Below are positions 7,909 through 16,874 of a DNA stretch of 64,000 nucleotides, piece after piece. A program made the translations under genes and the position numbers. The DNA is from Thermomonas sp. XSG (GTDB lineage Bacteria; Pseudomonadota; Gammaproteobacteria; Xanthomonadales; Xanthomonadaceae). The stretch's first letter is position 1; each line of letters starts with the position of its first letter. The stretch lies in contig NZ_CP061497.1 in assembly GCF_014678725.1 (NCBI RefSeq), positions 248,001 through 312,000 of the forward strand, given 5' to 3'. The notes under the pieces are model-generated. The model saw only the letters and a list, made by a program, of their open reading frames with translations, did not search any database and was not told the origin of the DNA.

Positions 7909-8751
7909 ATGACCCCAGGCCTGCCCCCGCTATCGCAAGTCCTGGACCTGCTGCCAGATGCGGTCTGCATCGTGGACGAACGCGGCCACCTGCTGTTCGT
8001 CAACGCCGCCTTCGAGCGCCTGCTCGGCCACGCCGCCGATGCGGTGCACGGCCGCCTGCTGTTCGACTTCATCCACCCGGACGACCGCGACGCCACCGAG
8101 CGACAGGCGCGCGCGCTGATGGCCGGCGGCGGCGAGCGCCATTTCCGCAATCGCTACCTGCACCGGCAGGGCCACGCCGTGGACCTGCTGTGGTCGGCGC
8201 ACTGGCTGCCCGAACAGCGCCTGCGCATCGGCGTGGCGCGCGAGATCGGCGAACTGCGGCGCGCCGAACGCGAGCTGGAACACCACGCCAACCACGACCC
8301 GCTGACCGGACTGGCCAACCGCCGCCGGCTGGAGCAGGCGCTACGCAACGCCTTGGGCGATGCGGCTGAAAGCGGGGGCCAGGTATCGCTGCTTTTCCTC
8401 GACCTGACCGGCTTCAAGCAGGTCAACGACCGCGGCGGCCACGAGGCCGGCGACCGCGTCCTGTGCGAGGTGGCAAGGCGGCTGCAGCAGGGCGTGCGCC
8501 AGGTCGATCTGGTCGCGCGTGTCGGCGGTGACGAATTCGTGGTGCTGCTGCCCGGCTGCGACGCCGAACATGCCCGCGGCATGGCACAGCAACTGTGCCA
8601 GCAACTGCGCGTGCCGTGCACGCTGGGCGATGGCCCGCTGCGGATGCACGCCAGCATCGGCATCGCCACCTTCCCGGCCGACGCCCAGACCCCGGAAGCG
8701 CTGCTCGCGCACGCGGACAAGGCGATGTACGCCAGCCGCGTTTGCCGCTGA
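7909..8751 (+). CDS. PAS-GGDEF diguanylate cyclase
   Basis: A 280-residue cytoplasmic protein. Residues about 8-115 form a PAS domain (LLPDAVCIVDERGHLLFVN... FDFIHPDD) that senses an unknown signal. Residues about 125-280 form a GGDEF domain that makes cyclic di-GMP from GTP, with the DPLTGLANRR start, the DLTGFKQVND metal/substrate loop, an intact GGDEF at 206-210 and a product-inhibition I-site RQVD five residues before it. The ATG at 7909 was preferred to a TTG 13 codons earlier, because family homology begins there. The gene is divergent from deoC. Its 3' end runs into an octamer repeat. Confidence 0.9.
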   Translation: MTPGLPPLSQVLDLLPDAVCIVDERGHLLFVNAAFERLLGHAADAVHGRLLFDFIHPDDRDATERQARALMAGGGERHFRNRYLHRQGHAVDLLWSAHWLPEQRLRIGVAREIGELRRAERELEHHANHDPLTGLANRRRLEQALRNALGDAAESGGQVSLLFLDLTGFKQVNDRGGHEAGDRVLCEVARRLQQGVRQVDLVARVGGDEFVVLLPGCDAEHARGMAQQLCQQLRVPCTLGDGPLRMHASIGIATFPADAQTPEALLAHADKAMYASRVCR

Positions 8752-8774
8752 GGCGCTGAGGCGCTGAGGCGCTG
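8746..8774 (+). repeat. Octamer tandem repeat over a stop codon
   Basis: The unit CGCTGAGG is repeated 3.6 times, beginning inside the last codons of the PAS-GGDEF gene and running past its stop codon (8749-8751). Every unit contains a TGA, so expansion or contraction would change only the untranslated region or the exact stop. Confidence 0.8.
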
Positions 8775-8780
8775 CCTGCG

Positions 8781-9509
8781 TCAGCGGATATTGGAGACGG
8801 AGTTCTTGGCGGTATCGTGCCTGGTCCTGAGCACCCCGCCCTGCACGCTGAACACCAGCTCGACCTTCACCTTCGGCGGCGCAGCCCGCACTTGCGTCTT
8901 CAAGGTGTCCTTCAACCCGCTGCCGGCGCGCTCGGCGACCACTACCAGCAGGTAGTCGCCGTCGGCCAGCGGCTGGGTGATGTCGAAGGCACCAGCCGAA
9001 GCACGCCGGCTGGGCAGCGGCGCAGGCGCAGACTCCTCCGGCACCGGCTTTGCGGCAGGTGCCGCCATGCGCCCGCTGGCGGCGTAGGAGGCAGCTGCGG
9101 CCCCGCCACCCTGCCCCGCCAGCGATGACACGGCCGCCGAAACGATGCTGCCGCCCGGTAGCGCGCCGCCCAGCAATGCCTGCCGTCCCGCCGGATCCAG
9201 CGGCGACATCCGCAGCGCGCCCAGGTCCGCACGCACGCCGTCGCCCCCCGGCAACGCGATGAAGCAGGCTTCGCCGCCGCAGCCGATGTCGATCTTCAAC
9301 GTCGCGCCCTGCGCCAGCGCGCTGCCGGCGGCGTGCAGCCCGGCGTTGACCTTCTCACCGAACGTCGCGCCCTGGGTCTGCCTGGCCACCGTCACGTTCA
9401 TCGAAATGCGATTCGGCATCGAACCGTTGATGCCATTGATGCCACTTGCCGCGCTGGCGGGCAATGCCAGCGCCAGCGCCACTACGCCGATCGGAAGGAA
9501 CGCCTTCAT
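8781..9509 (-). CDS. Secreted protein of unknown function
   Basis: A 242-residue exported protein. The ATG at 9509 gives a standard signal peptide (MKAFLPIGVVALALALPASA). The mature part has a glycine-rich start (SGINGINGS), a segment with two cysteines (CGGEACF) and a long Ala/Gly/Pro-rich low-complexity region near residues 125-185, then a predicted beta-strand segment (GDYLLVVVAERA). I do not recognise a family. It converges with the PAS-GGDEF gene, 29 bases from its stop, and diverges from the lipase-like gene at 9666. Confidence 0.65.
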   Translation of the reverse strand: MKAFLPIGVVALALALPASAASGINGINGSMPNRISMNVTVARQTQGATFGEKVNAGLHAAGSALAQGATLKIDIGCGGEACFIALPGGDGVRADLGALRMSPLDPAGRQALLGGALPGGSIVSAAVSSLAGQGGGAAAASYAASGRMAAPAAKPVPEESAPAPLPSRRASAGAFDITQPLADGDYLLVVVAERAGSGLKDTLKTQVRAAPPKVKVELVFSVQGGVLRTRHDTAKNSVSNIR

Positions 9510-9665
9510 GTCGCCACCCGGGTCTGCCTGACTGTGGGCGAGACTACGCGCGCACCGGCGGCAGGCGTCAAGCACCGTTCGTCGCTGGCCGGTCCCGGAT
9601 TGGGGGGCCGTTCACCTGTCCGGGGGATTCACAACGACCATGCGGCCACGCCGCAGGAGCGCGCG

Positions 9666-11192
9666 ATGCCCAGGATCGAACGGCCCTTCTTCCCCATCAT
9701 CTACGTCCGCGGCTATGCGATGACGCGCGACGAGATCGTACAGACCACCTCGACGCCCTACATGGGATTCGAGGCAGGTTCCACCAAGATCCGCCAGGCG
9801 CAGGACGGTAGCATCGTCAAGTTCGTGTTCGAGTCGCCGCTGGTGCGGTTGATGAAGGACTACGGCTATCGCGACGTCTATGCCGCCGGCGCGGAACAGG
9901 CCGACAAGCTGCCAGCGCGCAGCGTCGTCATCCACCGCTATTACGACGAGGCCGACCCCGCCTTCGGCGCCGGCAAGGCACTCTCCATTCCCGAAGCGGC
10001 GGCGGCGCTCGGCCGCCGAGTCGCGCAGCTGCGCGACAGCGTCTGCGGCAACGACGCGGCAGCGCGCAAGGCGTTCCGCGTGTATCTGGTCGCACACTCG
10101 ATGGGCGGACTGATCTGCCGCTGCCTGCTGCAGAACCCGGACGTCGCCAGCGCCGACGTACGGGCGCTGGTGGACAAGGTGTTCACCTACGCCACACCGC
10201 ACAACGGCATCGAACTGGGCGGCATCAACGTGCCCAGCTTCCTGTCGATGAACGACATGAACAATTTCAGCCGCCCGGTGATGGCCAAGTACCTGAAGGT
10301 GCCCAAGGACAGGGTCAACACGCTGGGCGACTCGGGGTTTCCGCCCGAACGCTTCTTCTGCCTCGTCGGCACCAACAGCCGCGACTACGCGGTGGCGCAC
10401 GGCCTTTCCTCGCTGGCCGTCGGGCAGATGAGCGATGGGCTGGTGCGGATCGAGAACGCCTACGTGGCCGGCGCCCCGCGTGCGTTCGTGCATCGCAGCC
10501 ACAGCGGCTATTTCGGCATCGTCAATTCCGAAGAGGGCTACCAGAACCTCGCACGCTTCCTGTTCGGCGACCTGTGCGCCACCGGCAGGCTGGATATCGA
10601 AGCGCTGCCCTTCCCGCCCGAGATCGAGCGCGCGCGCAAGGCCGGCAAGAAAATCGAATCGTCGTACTACATCGAAGCCACGGTGGCCCCGCGCGGCGCC
10701 TACACCTACGACCTGACCGCGCGCACCAAGGGCCAGGAGAGCGCGGTGCGGCGGCAATATTCGGAGTTGTTCGACAACGACGGCAATCTGATCCGCAACG
10801 CCCGCGCGCCCACCCTGTTCTCGGTGTTTCTCGACACCTCGAAGATCACCGCCGGCAGCGAGGTGGCGTTCTCGATCGAGCTGGCGGTGTCGAACGCCGG
10901 CTACGAGGTCGACGGCGCGCTGTTCCTGAAACAGCACATCCCGGGCGAATACCTGTTCCGCAACACGCTGGTGCTGTTCGCCAAGCAGGACGAAAGCGGC
11001 GAGTGGAAGCTGCGCTATGTCTGGGCCGACGAGCATTGGGCCACCGGGCCCAAGACCGAGGCCGAGGTGCTGGCCCTCGGCAAGAAGGCCATCGGCATCG
11101 CGCAGCAGGCGCCCTCCGCATTCTCGATCCCGATGACGTCGCCGAAAGGGTTCCGCGCGGCGCTGCAGATCGCGCTGTCGGCCTGGACGTGA
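9666..11192 (+). CDS. Alpha/beta hydrolase, lipase/PGAP1-like
   Basis: A 508-residue cytoplasmic-looking hydrolase with an N-terminal strand that is typical of lipases (PFFPIIYVRGYAM) and the nucleophile elbow VAHSMGGLI with serine 145. A segment near ATPHNGIELGG resembles the substrate-channel loop of triacylglycerol lipases and PGAP1-like esterases. The C-terminal 180 residues form a separate, probably beta-rich domain. The start at 9666 is supported by an AGGAG SD seven bases upstream. No signal peptide is visible, so it probably acts inside the cell. The true substrate is unknown. Confidence 0.75.
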   Translation: MPRIERPFFPIIYVRGYAMTRDEIVQTTSTPYMGFEAGSTKIRQAQDGSIVKFVFESPLVRLMKDYGYRDVYAAGAEQADKLPARSVVIHRYYDEADPAFGAGKALSIPEAAAALGRRVAQLRDSVCGNDAAARKAFRVYLVAHSMGGLICRCLLQNPDVASADVRALVDKVFTYATPHNGIELGGINVPSFLSMNDMNNFSRPVMAKYLKVPKDRVNTLGDSGFPPERFFCLVGTNSRDYAVAHGLSSLAVGQMSDGLVRIENAYVAGAPRAFVHRSHSGYFGIVNSEEGYQNLARFLFGDLCATGRLDIEALPFPPEIERARKAGKKIESSYYIEATVAPRGAYTYDLTARTKGQESAVRRQYSELFDNDGNLIRNARAPTLFSVFLDTSKITAGSEVAFSIELAVSNAGYEVDGALFLKQHIPGEYLFRNTLVLFAKQDESGEWKLRYVWADEHWATGPKTEAEVLALGKKAIGIAQQAPSAFSIPMTSPKGFRAALQIALSAWT

Positions 11193-11213
11193 AGGCGCGC
11201 GTCGATGCCGCGC

Positions 11214-11486
11214 TCAGACGTGGAGCGCGGTCAGCGATGCGTGCAGGTGGGCGGTTTCCAGCATGTGGCGAAGCCGCGCCTCGACCACCCGCAGGTCGCC
11301 CAGCTGCTGCGGCGCATACAGGGTGTAGATCGGCCGGTTGCGTTGGCCCTCGGCGGGCTCCTTCCGGCTCACGCCGATATCACCCGTTCCGCTGGCCTGC
11401 GACCACAACCGGCGCAATGCGTGTGGCCCGATGCTTTCGTCCTTCCCGAGCGTGAAGGTGAACATTGCGATCTGATGGCTTGACAT
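11214..11486 (-). CDS. Small conserved-looking protein of unknown function
   Basis: A 90-residue soluble protein that starts at 11486 with an AAGGAG SD eight bases upstream. It has a hydrophobic first strand (IAMFTFTLGKD) and then a mixed charged sequence, with no cysteines or obvious motif. The compact size and a sound SD support a real gene. It converges with the lipase-like gene, 21 bases from its stop. I do not recognise the family. Confidence 0.55.
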   Translation of the reverse strand: MSSHQIAMFTFTLGKDESIGPHALRRLWSQASGTGDIGVSRKEPAEGQRNRPIYTLYAPQQLGDLRVVEARLRHMLETAHLHASLTALHV

Positions 11487-11863
11487 GCGGACACTCCTTG
11501 CGGTTCTGGAGTATGCGCTTTCCGGCAGGCCCGGCCCGGCGCATCTTCACGCAGGATTTCCGGCCACGCATGGCGGTCCCTGCCACATTGGAGTAGGATG
11601 GCGCAAGGCCCCCGCGCCATCGCGCGTTCGTCCGACGCCAGCGCGTCGCGCGTCTCGCTCCCTTCCACACGTCCTGCAATGCTTGCGGGGCGGCTTTCGA
11701 TTGCCCCTGCGGGCGCCCGCTGCGATCAACGCCGCGCGGCTCCGCAAATCCTGCGCAGATCCGCGCGTCAAGCCTGCTTGCCGCCGCGAGGGGCACACCT
11801 CCAACACGTCGCGAGCACTTGCCCGCGCCGTCCGTTCACGCCATCAAGCCACAGGAGGCCCGC
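11487..11863. other. Intergenic region, no gene recognised
   Basis: About 380 bases between two divergent small genes. Several overlapping frames are open, but none combines an SD, plausible composition and a recognisable product. No tRNA, terminator or repeat is evident. It probably holds two divergent promoters, which I cannot place. Confidence 0.5.
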
Positions 11864-12142
11864 ATGCCACGCCCCAGGAAAGCAACCGAAACCCAACCGC
11901 AGCAATCGTTGCCCCCGACCAAGACCAGCCACCTGTTCCAGGGGCGCAAGCCGGCGGAGCGCGGCGGCGTGCTCACCCGCGAGCGCATCGCCGAACACAT
12001 GGACGCCTTCCGCAAGGCCGGCGGCACCATCGAGGTGCTGGGCACCACCCGCGCCCTGCAACGCATCGGTCTGCCCGCAGAGGCCCAACCCGCACCGCAG
12101 ATCGCCCCCGCTGCCGGGCGTACGCGCAAAACCACCCGCTGA
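11864..12142 (+). CDS. Small basic protein of unknown function
   Basis: A 92-residue protein. The ATG at 11864 has a strong AGGAGG SD six bases upstream, which decides against an earlier in-frame start. The N-terminal third is polar and disordered (PRPRKATETQPQQS); a central helix-strand-helix pattern (RERIAEHMDAFRKAGGTIEVLGTTRALQRIG) suggests a small folded core; the tail is basic (RTRKTTR). It could bind nucleic acid, but this is only composition. It lies 14 bases before another small basic gene and the two are probably cotranscribed. Confidence 0.6.
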   Translation: MPRPRKATETQPQQSLPPTKTSHLFQGRKPAERGGVLTRERIAEHMDAFRKAGGTIEVLGTTRALQRIGLPAEAQPAPQIAPAAGRTRKTTR

Positions 12143-12156
12143 CCCAGGAGTTTCCG

Positions 12157-12357
12157 TTGGCAAAGCCAAACTATGCGTTCGAAAAGCGCCAGCGCGAGCT
12201 GGCCAAGAAGAAGAAGCAGGACGAAAAGGACGCCCGCAAGCGCGAAGCCCGCGCCGCAGAGGCGGGGCCTGAATCCGCAGCGGAGCCTGCCCCGTCAGCG
12301 ACAGCGGCACCAGCCCAGCCCGGCCCGCGCGTGCATCTGCGCAAGTCTGCCGAGTGA
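12157..12357 (+). CDS. Lysine-rich small protein with TTG start
   Basis: A 66-residue protein that begins MAKPNYAFEKRQRELAKKKK, the typical start of a small conserved gammaproteobacterial family of unknown function. Initiation at TTG 12157 is supported by a CAGGAG SD six bases upstream and by the family start; no ATG lies in frame nearby. The first half is highly charged and probably helical, and the second half is Ala/Pro-rich and disordered. It follows the gene at 11864 by 14 bases. Confidence 0.7.
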   Translation: MAKPNYAFEKRQRELAKKKKQDEKDARKREARAAEAGPESAAEPAPSATAAPAQPGPRVHLRKSAE

Positions 12358-12375
12358 ACTGGCGCCAGGCCGGGG

Positions 12376-12918
12376 TCAGCGTGCCGCGTAGCGGAACAGC
12401 GCCCCGGCCAGCAGCCACGGCATCGCGAAACAGGCCGTCAGCGCCAATTCGCGTTCATTGAAACCGCCAACGGCCAGCGCGATGCCCACGGCGGCCAGTT
12501 GCGCCAGCGCAGCAGCAAACATCGCATTCGCCATGCCTGCAGCACGAAAGCGCGCCAGCAAGCTGCCCAGCCCGGCGATGCCCAGCACGCCTGCAAACAT
12601 CAGGTTGGCGATATTGCCTTCGCTGCCCAGCATGCCCACCGCCAAGTTGACCCAGATGGTCAGGAATCCGGCCAGCACCGCGATGCCGAAGCCGGCGCGA
12701 TAGGCCGGCGGCCCGCCCAGCCGGGCGCCGAATTCGTAGAGGCCGCAGACTGCGGTCAGCAGCACGCCCATCACCGCGAAATCCAGCGCCGTCCAGTCCA
12801 CCCCGGCCTGCGGATACAGCCGCATCGCCAGCGCCGGCAACAGTAGCAGGCAGGCCGCGCCACCCCAGACGAAAGGGCGCAAGCTGTTGCTGCGCGTGGC
12901 GCCGTTTTTTCCGGTCAT
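12376..12918 (-). CDS. Multi-pass membrane protein of unknown function
   Basis: A 180-residue inner-membrane protein with about five or six predicted helices (near residues 20-38, 47-62, 76-97, 104-121, 130-150 and 157-173). ATG 12918 has an AAGGAA SD five bases upstream, so it was preferred to an ATG five codons earlier. No charged or conserved motif within the helices allows a functional call. It converges with the lysine-rich gene and lies downstream of the MFS gene on the same strand with a 119-base gap. Confidence 0.65.
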   Translation of the reverse strand: MTGKNGATRSNSLRPFVWGGAACLLLLPALAMRLYPQAGVDWTALDFAVMGVLLTAVCGLYEFGARLGGPPAYRAGFGIAVLAGFLTIWVNLAVGMLGSEGNIANLMFAGVLGIAGLGSLLARFRAAGMANAMFAAALAQLAAVGIALAVGGFNERELALTACFAMPWLLAGALFRYAAR

Positions 12919-13037
12919 CGTGGTTCCTTTCATCGCCCCTGCTCCCGCATTGCGAGTGGATAGTGACGGAGAGCATCCCTTCTATGGATGGTCGCGGCAT
13001 GGTGCCCCGGTGAAGCCGATGCGAAGTGCCTTCCGGG

Positions 13038-14279
13038 TCAACCGGCGTCGTCTTCCAGCATGCGTTCGCGGCAGGCCTGCCAGCTGCCCGCCACCATCAC
13101 CAGCGCGCAGAGCCCCAGGAACGCGAACGGCAGCCCCCAACCACCGCTGCGGTCGTGCAGGAGGCCGAACAGGATCGGCCCCGCGCAGCTGAGGGTGTAG
13201 CCCACGCCCTGCATGAAGCCGGACAGCTTGGCCGAACCGGCCGGCGTACGCGTTCGCAGGTTGATCAGAGTCAGCGAAAGCGGAAAGGTGCTCGGCCCGA
13301 TGCCCAGCAGCACCACCCACAACACCGGCGCGGCCATCGGCGCCAGCAGCAGGCCGGGAAAAGCGAGCGCATAGGCCAGCGCGCAGGCCAGCACCAGCGG
13401 GAACGGGTTGCGCATCCGCACGGCCACCGCCGGCATGGTGAGCGCGCTTCCAAGCCCCAGCGCCGCGAACAGTGCGACCATCGTGCCGCCGAATGCCGGG
13501 CTGGCACCGGCTTCGGTCATCAGCTTTGGCAGCCAGGTGAACATCGAATAGGTGATCAGCGAGGTCATGCCGAACATCAACGCCATGCCCCAGGCCAGCG
13601 GCGAACGCCACGGCCGCAGGTGCAGGTCGGGCCGCGCCAGTTCGGGCGCAGCGTCCCCTGCCTGCACCGCGCGGTCGTGCAGCGGCGCCAGCACCGGATC
13701 GCCGTGGCGCTCGCGCCAGAGCACGCCAAGCCAGACCAGTCCCGCGGCGACCGCCGGCAGTGTCCACACGCCCATCGACACGCGCCAGCCTGCCGCATCG
13801 GCCAGCGGCACGGCCAGCAGCGCCGGCGCAATGGTGCCTACCTGCAGCAGGGTCAGGTACAGCGTGCTGACCGTGCCCACCCGCTGCGGGAAATAGCGCT
13901 TCACCAGCGGCGGCAGCACCACGTTGCCCATGCCCATGCCGGCCAGCGCGACCACGCAGCCGGCGGCCAGCGCCAACGCCCCGCCCGCGAACGCACGCGA
14001 AGCCAGCCCGGCTGCAGCCAGCGCCATCGACAGCAGCGCGGCCTGTTCCAGGCCGATGCGGTGGGCGATGCGCGGGGTGGCCACGCCGAACACCGCGAAG
14101 GCGGCGGTCGGCAGCATGCCGAACAGCCCGACCACGGCAGGCCCGAAACCGAAACGGGTGCCGAGCAGGTCCAGCAGCGGCGTCAGCGACGTGACCGCGG
14201 TGCGCAGATTGAGGGCGGACAACAGGATGCCGGCGAGCACCAGCGCGCGGCCGGTCCACGGGGAGGCGGAGGAAGGCAT
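13038..14279 (-). CDS. MFS transporter, CynX/NimT-like
   Basis: A 413-residue inner-membrane transporter with twelve predicted helices. The early sequence (LVLAGILLSALNLRTAVTSL, about residues 11-30) and a following GFGPAVVGL are typical of the CynX/NimT (cyanate/2-nitroimidazole) branch of the major facilitator superfamily. The charged loop between helices 6 and 7 (about 185-210) divides the two halves. The start at 14279 was preferred to one ten codons upstream because homologous sequence begins there; no SD is convincing. Substrate is not inferable. Confidence 0.85.
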   Translation of the reverse strand: MPSSASPWTGRALVLAGILLSALNLRTAVTSLTPLLDLLGTRFGFGPAVVGLFGMLPTAAFAVFGVATPRIAHRIGLEQAALLSMALAAAGLASRAFAGGALALAAGCVVALAGMGMGNVVLPPLVKRYFPQRVGTVSTLYLTLLQVGTIAPALLAVPLADAAGWRVSMGVWTLPAVAAGLVWLGVLWRERHGDPVLAPLHDRAVQAGDAAPELARPDLHLRPWRSPLAWGMALMFGMTSLITYSMFTWLPKLMTEAGASPAFGGTMVALFAALGLGSALTMPAVAVRMRNPFPLVLACALAYALAFPGLLLAPMAAPVLWVVLLGIGPSTFPLSLTLINLRTRTPAGSAKLSGFMQGVGYTLSCAGPILFGLLHDRSGGWGLPFAFLGLCALVMVAGSWQACRERMLEDDAG

Positions 14280-14319
14280 GTCGGAATTATCGCAGACGCA
14301 GCCGCGCACCCCGCCCTGG

Positions 14320-14580
14320 CTACGCGCCGCAATGCACCCATAATCGGCGTTCCCTCAGGCGCCCTGCATGATCCAATCCTGCACGCTGCTCCAGCTCCCT
14401 GCGGCCGCACGGCATGGCCTCGAGCTGCGTACCGACGTGAGCAAAACGCAGCTGCCCCGGTCGACCCCCCGGGGATCCGCGCACAGGGGATTCCAGCTGC
14501 GTGCGGTAGAGGCCGGCGTCTTCGGGAACGTCGCGGCCATGGCCGGCGGCGAAATCCGCCTCAAGAGGAGTGGTGCTCAT
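14320..14580 (-). CDS. Doubtful ORF between MFS and GGDEF genes
   Basis: A possible 86-residue product (MSTTPLEADFAAGHGRDVPE...) in the 330-base gap downstream of the TPR-GGDEF gene. The first 30 residues look protein-like, but the rest is arginine- and glycine-rich and there is no SD. It might be a real small gene, or a decayed remnant whose frame is lost after about residue 35. Nothing else is visible in the gap. Confidence 0.25.
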   Translation of the reverse strand: MSTTPLEADFAAGHGRDVPEDAGLYRTQLESPVRGSPGGRPGQLRFAHVGTQLEAMPCGRRELEQRAGLDHAGRLRERRLWVHCGA

Positions 14581-14642
14581 GCGGGCATGGCAGGTCCAAC
14601 GCATGACGCACCGGATGCACGAGACGACGGAGGGCCGGACGA

Positions 14643-16739
14643 TCAGTATCCTGTTGACGCCGCGACCACTCCCGGCCCAAGGACCCTGGCCAGTGCCACC
14701 TGGCCCGCCGCTTCCGCAGCCGCCAGATCGGCGGCCGCCGCGACCAGCCCGCCGGACACCCGCTCTTCCACGCAGACCGCCCGATTGCGGCCTTCCCGCT
14801 TGGCCACGTACAACGCGGCGTCCGCCACATGCACCGCGTCCTGCCAGTGCGCCATCGCGGCGGCCGGCAGGGTGGCGACACCGGCGGAGACGGTAACCGG
14901 AAGGGTACGATCGTCGACCGCCACCGGATGGCTGGCCACCGCCTGCAGCACTCTCTCGACCAGCGTGGCCGCGCCGCCAGCGTCCGTTCCGGGCAGGACC
15001 AGCACGAACTCCTCGCCGCCCCAGCGCACCACCGCATCCTGCTGCCGCACCAGCGCTCGAAGGCGGGCGGAGACCGCGACCAGCACGGTATCGCCGGCCG
15101 GATGGCCGAACAGGTCGTTGACCTGCTTGAAATGATCGAGGTCGAGCATGACGATGCTGACGAACGGCTGGCGCCGACGCTGGTTCGCCGGATCCTCCCC
15201 CACCGGCCCGCCATGCGCCATCAGCGCCTCGAAGTGGCGGCGGTTGTAGCTGCCGGTCAGCGGGTCGCGGGTGGACTGTTCGGCCAGCGCCGCGTTGGTG
15301 CGGCGGAGGGAGCGGTTGATGCGCCGTGCCCGCCGCAGCCACTGGCCCAGCAGGACCGCCGCCAGTGCCATGGCGACGGCCAGCGCACCCCACATCCATC
15401 GCTGCGCAGAACGCGCCTGCATCAACGCCTGCTGGCGTGCATTTTCGCTCGACAGCCGGGTGATCTCGCGCTGGTTGCGCTCCGATGCGAACTGCTCCTG
15501 CAGTGCGAGCACCTCGCGGGTACGCGCCTGGTCGACCAGCGATTTCTCGTAGCCAGATACTTCATGCAGGGCGGCCACCGCCTCGCGCCAGCGTCCGGCG
15601 CCTTCCAGCACGGCGATCAGTTCCTGCTGCATCCCCACGACGTGTTCGCGGTTGTCCATCCGCTTGGCGATCGCAATCGCCTCGCGGATCCGGGCCAACC
15701 CCTCGTCCACCCGCCCCAGCCGCGCCGTGGCGATCCCGACATTGGTCAGCGCGATCGCCAGGCTGCGCTGCTCGTCCAGCCGCCGCGCCAGCGCTTCGGC
15801 GCGACGGGCGTAATCAAGTGCGCGCTGGGGGTCGCCGCGGTACAGGAAGTAGTCGGCGAGGTTCGACTGGGTGAGCATCTCCACTTCGGACAGCGCGGGA
15901 TTGCCGCGTGCCATCTCCAACGCGGCCATGAGCGCGTCGCGCTGGGCTTCGCGCGCGCCCTGCAGCGACTGCACGTGACCAAGATTCAGGTAGGCGTAGG
16001 CCAGCTGGTAGCGATGGCCGATCCGCTTTGCCAGCGCAATCGCCTCGTCGATCTGGGACTGCGCGCGGGCGAAGTCGCCCAGGCTGGCATTGTCCAGCGC
16101 CAAGGTCACCAGCAACTCCACCCGCGCCGCATCATTGCCAGCGGCTTCCGCGGCGCGCAGTCCCGCCACCGCATCGGCCACCGACCGGGCGAATTCCCCC
16201 GCCAATCGGTAGGAACGGGCGCGGACCGCGCGGAAGTGGACAACCAGATCCGCGGGAGGGGCGCTGCCCATGATCGCCTCGGCCTCGTCCAGCAGCTGCA
16301 GCGAGGGTGCCGCGCCCTTGCGGGTCAATTCCCATTGGCTTTGCAGCACCTTGGCCTGCGCGGTGCACGGACCACAGCGCTGCTCCTGGCCGAGCGCGGT
16401 CAGCGCCGCCCGCGCGGCCTCCAGTTTCCCCGCGTCGTCGGCCGCCGCAGCGAGGATGCCCAGTGCGGCGTGGTATCGGCGCCGCGCCTCCACCGGCGCG
16501 GCGGCACCGGGACGATCGGGAGCAGCCTCAAGACGCCGAATCACCGCCAGGGGGTCGACATAACCGCGGGTGCGCAGGTCGGCCAGGATGTCTTCGACAC
16601 GGTCATACGCCTGCTGCGTCCGGGATCCGGCCTGAGGCACCGGATGCAACTGGGTCTGCGACCAGACTGATCCAGCGGCCAGTAGCATCACCCCCAGCAC
16701 CACCCGAAGCCTCGCCAACCATACGGTTTCCCTGACCAC
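14643..16739 (-). CDS. TPR-repeat diguanylate cyclase (GGDEF)
   Basis: A 698-residue protein. A signal-like segment (about residues 8-28, ending AAGSVWSQ) is followed by a periplasmic array of TPR-like helical repeats (about 90-440), a coiled coil, one transmembrane helix (about 470-490, WMWGALAVAMALAAVLLGQW) and a C-terminal GGDEF domain. Its GGEEF is at about 574-578 and an RQQD I-site precedes it by five residues, so it should make cyclic di-GMP and be product-inhibited. GTG 16739, with a GGGGAG SD, is preferred; an ATG at 16784 is possible. It is divergent from the next GGDEF gene, with about 135 bases between. Confidence 0.85.
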   Translation of the reverse strand: MVRETVWLARLRVVLGVMLLAAGSVWSQTQLHPVPQAGSRTQQAYDRVEDILADLRTRGYVDPLAVIRRLEAAPDRPGAAAPVEARRRYHAALGILAAAADDAGKLEAARAALTALGQEQRCGPCTAQAKVLQSQWELTRKGAAPSLQLLDEAEAIMGSAPPADLVVHFRAVRARSYRLAGEFARSVADAVAGLRAAEAAGNDAARVELLVTLALDNASLGDFARAQSQIDEAIALAKRIGHRYQLAYAYLNLGHVQSLQGAREAQRDALMAALEMARGNPALSEVEMLTQSNLADYFLYRGDPQRALDYARRAEALARRLDEQRSLAIALTNVGIATARLGRVDEGLARIREAIAIAKRMDNREHVVGMQQELIAVLEGAGRWREAVAALHEVSGYEKSLVDQARTREVLALQEQFASERNQREITRLSSENARQQALMQARSAQRWMWGALAVAMALAAVLLGQWLRRARRINRSLRRTNAALAEQSTRDPLTGSYNRRHFEALMAHGGPVGEDPANQRRRQPFVSIVMLDLDHFKQVNDLFGHPAGDTVLVAVSARLRALVRQQDAVVRWGGEEFVLVLPGTDAGGAATLVERVLQAVASHPVAVDDRTLPVTVSAGVATLPAAAMAHWQDAVHVADAALYVAKREGRNRAVCVEERVSGGLVAAAADLAAAEAAGQVALARVLGPGVVAASTGY

Positions 16740-16874
16740 ACCTGCTCCCCGCTGATGACCGACCGCCGGCGCTTGCGCGCGCATTGTTGGTCGAATCCTA
16801 CCCGCATCGCAGCAGGCGCGGGCCGCAGGGGAGTCGTTTCGCCTTCCGCCCTGGATTCTGCCAACATCCGGCCA

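Noticed and set aside
13264-13277. TTGATCAGAGTCAG, another FNR-like palindrome
   Set aside because: Inside the coding sequence of the MFS gene and not near a start; treated as chance and as a warning about the other sites.
14455-14480. Run of restriction sites (GTCGAC, CCCGGG, GGATCC) that looks like vector polylinker
   Set aside because: Order and spacing do not match a common polylinker, and the flanks read as ordinary genomic DNA.
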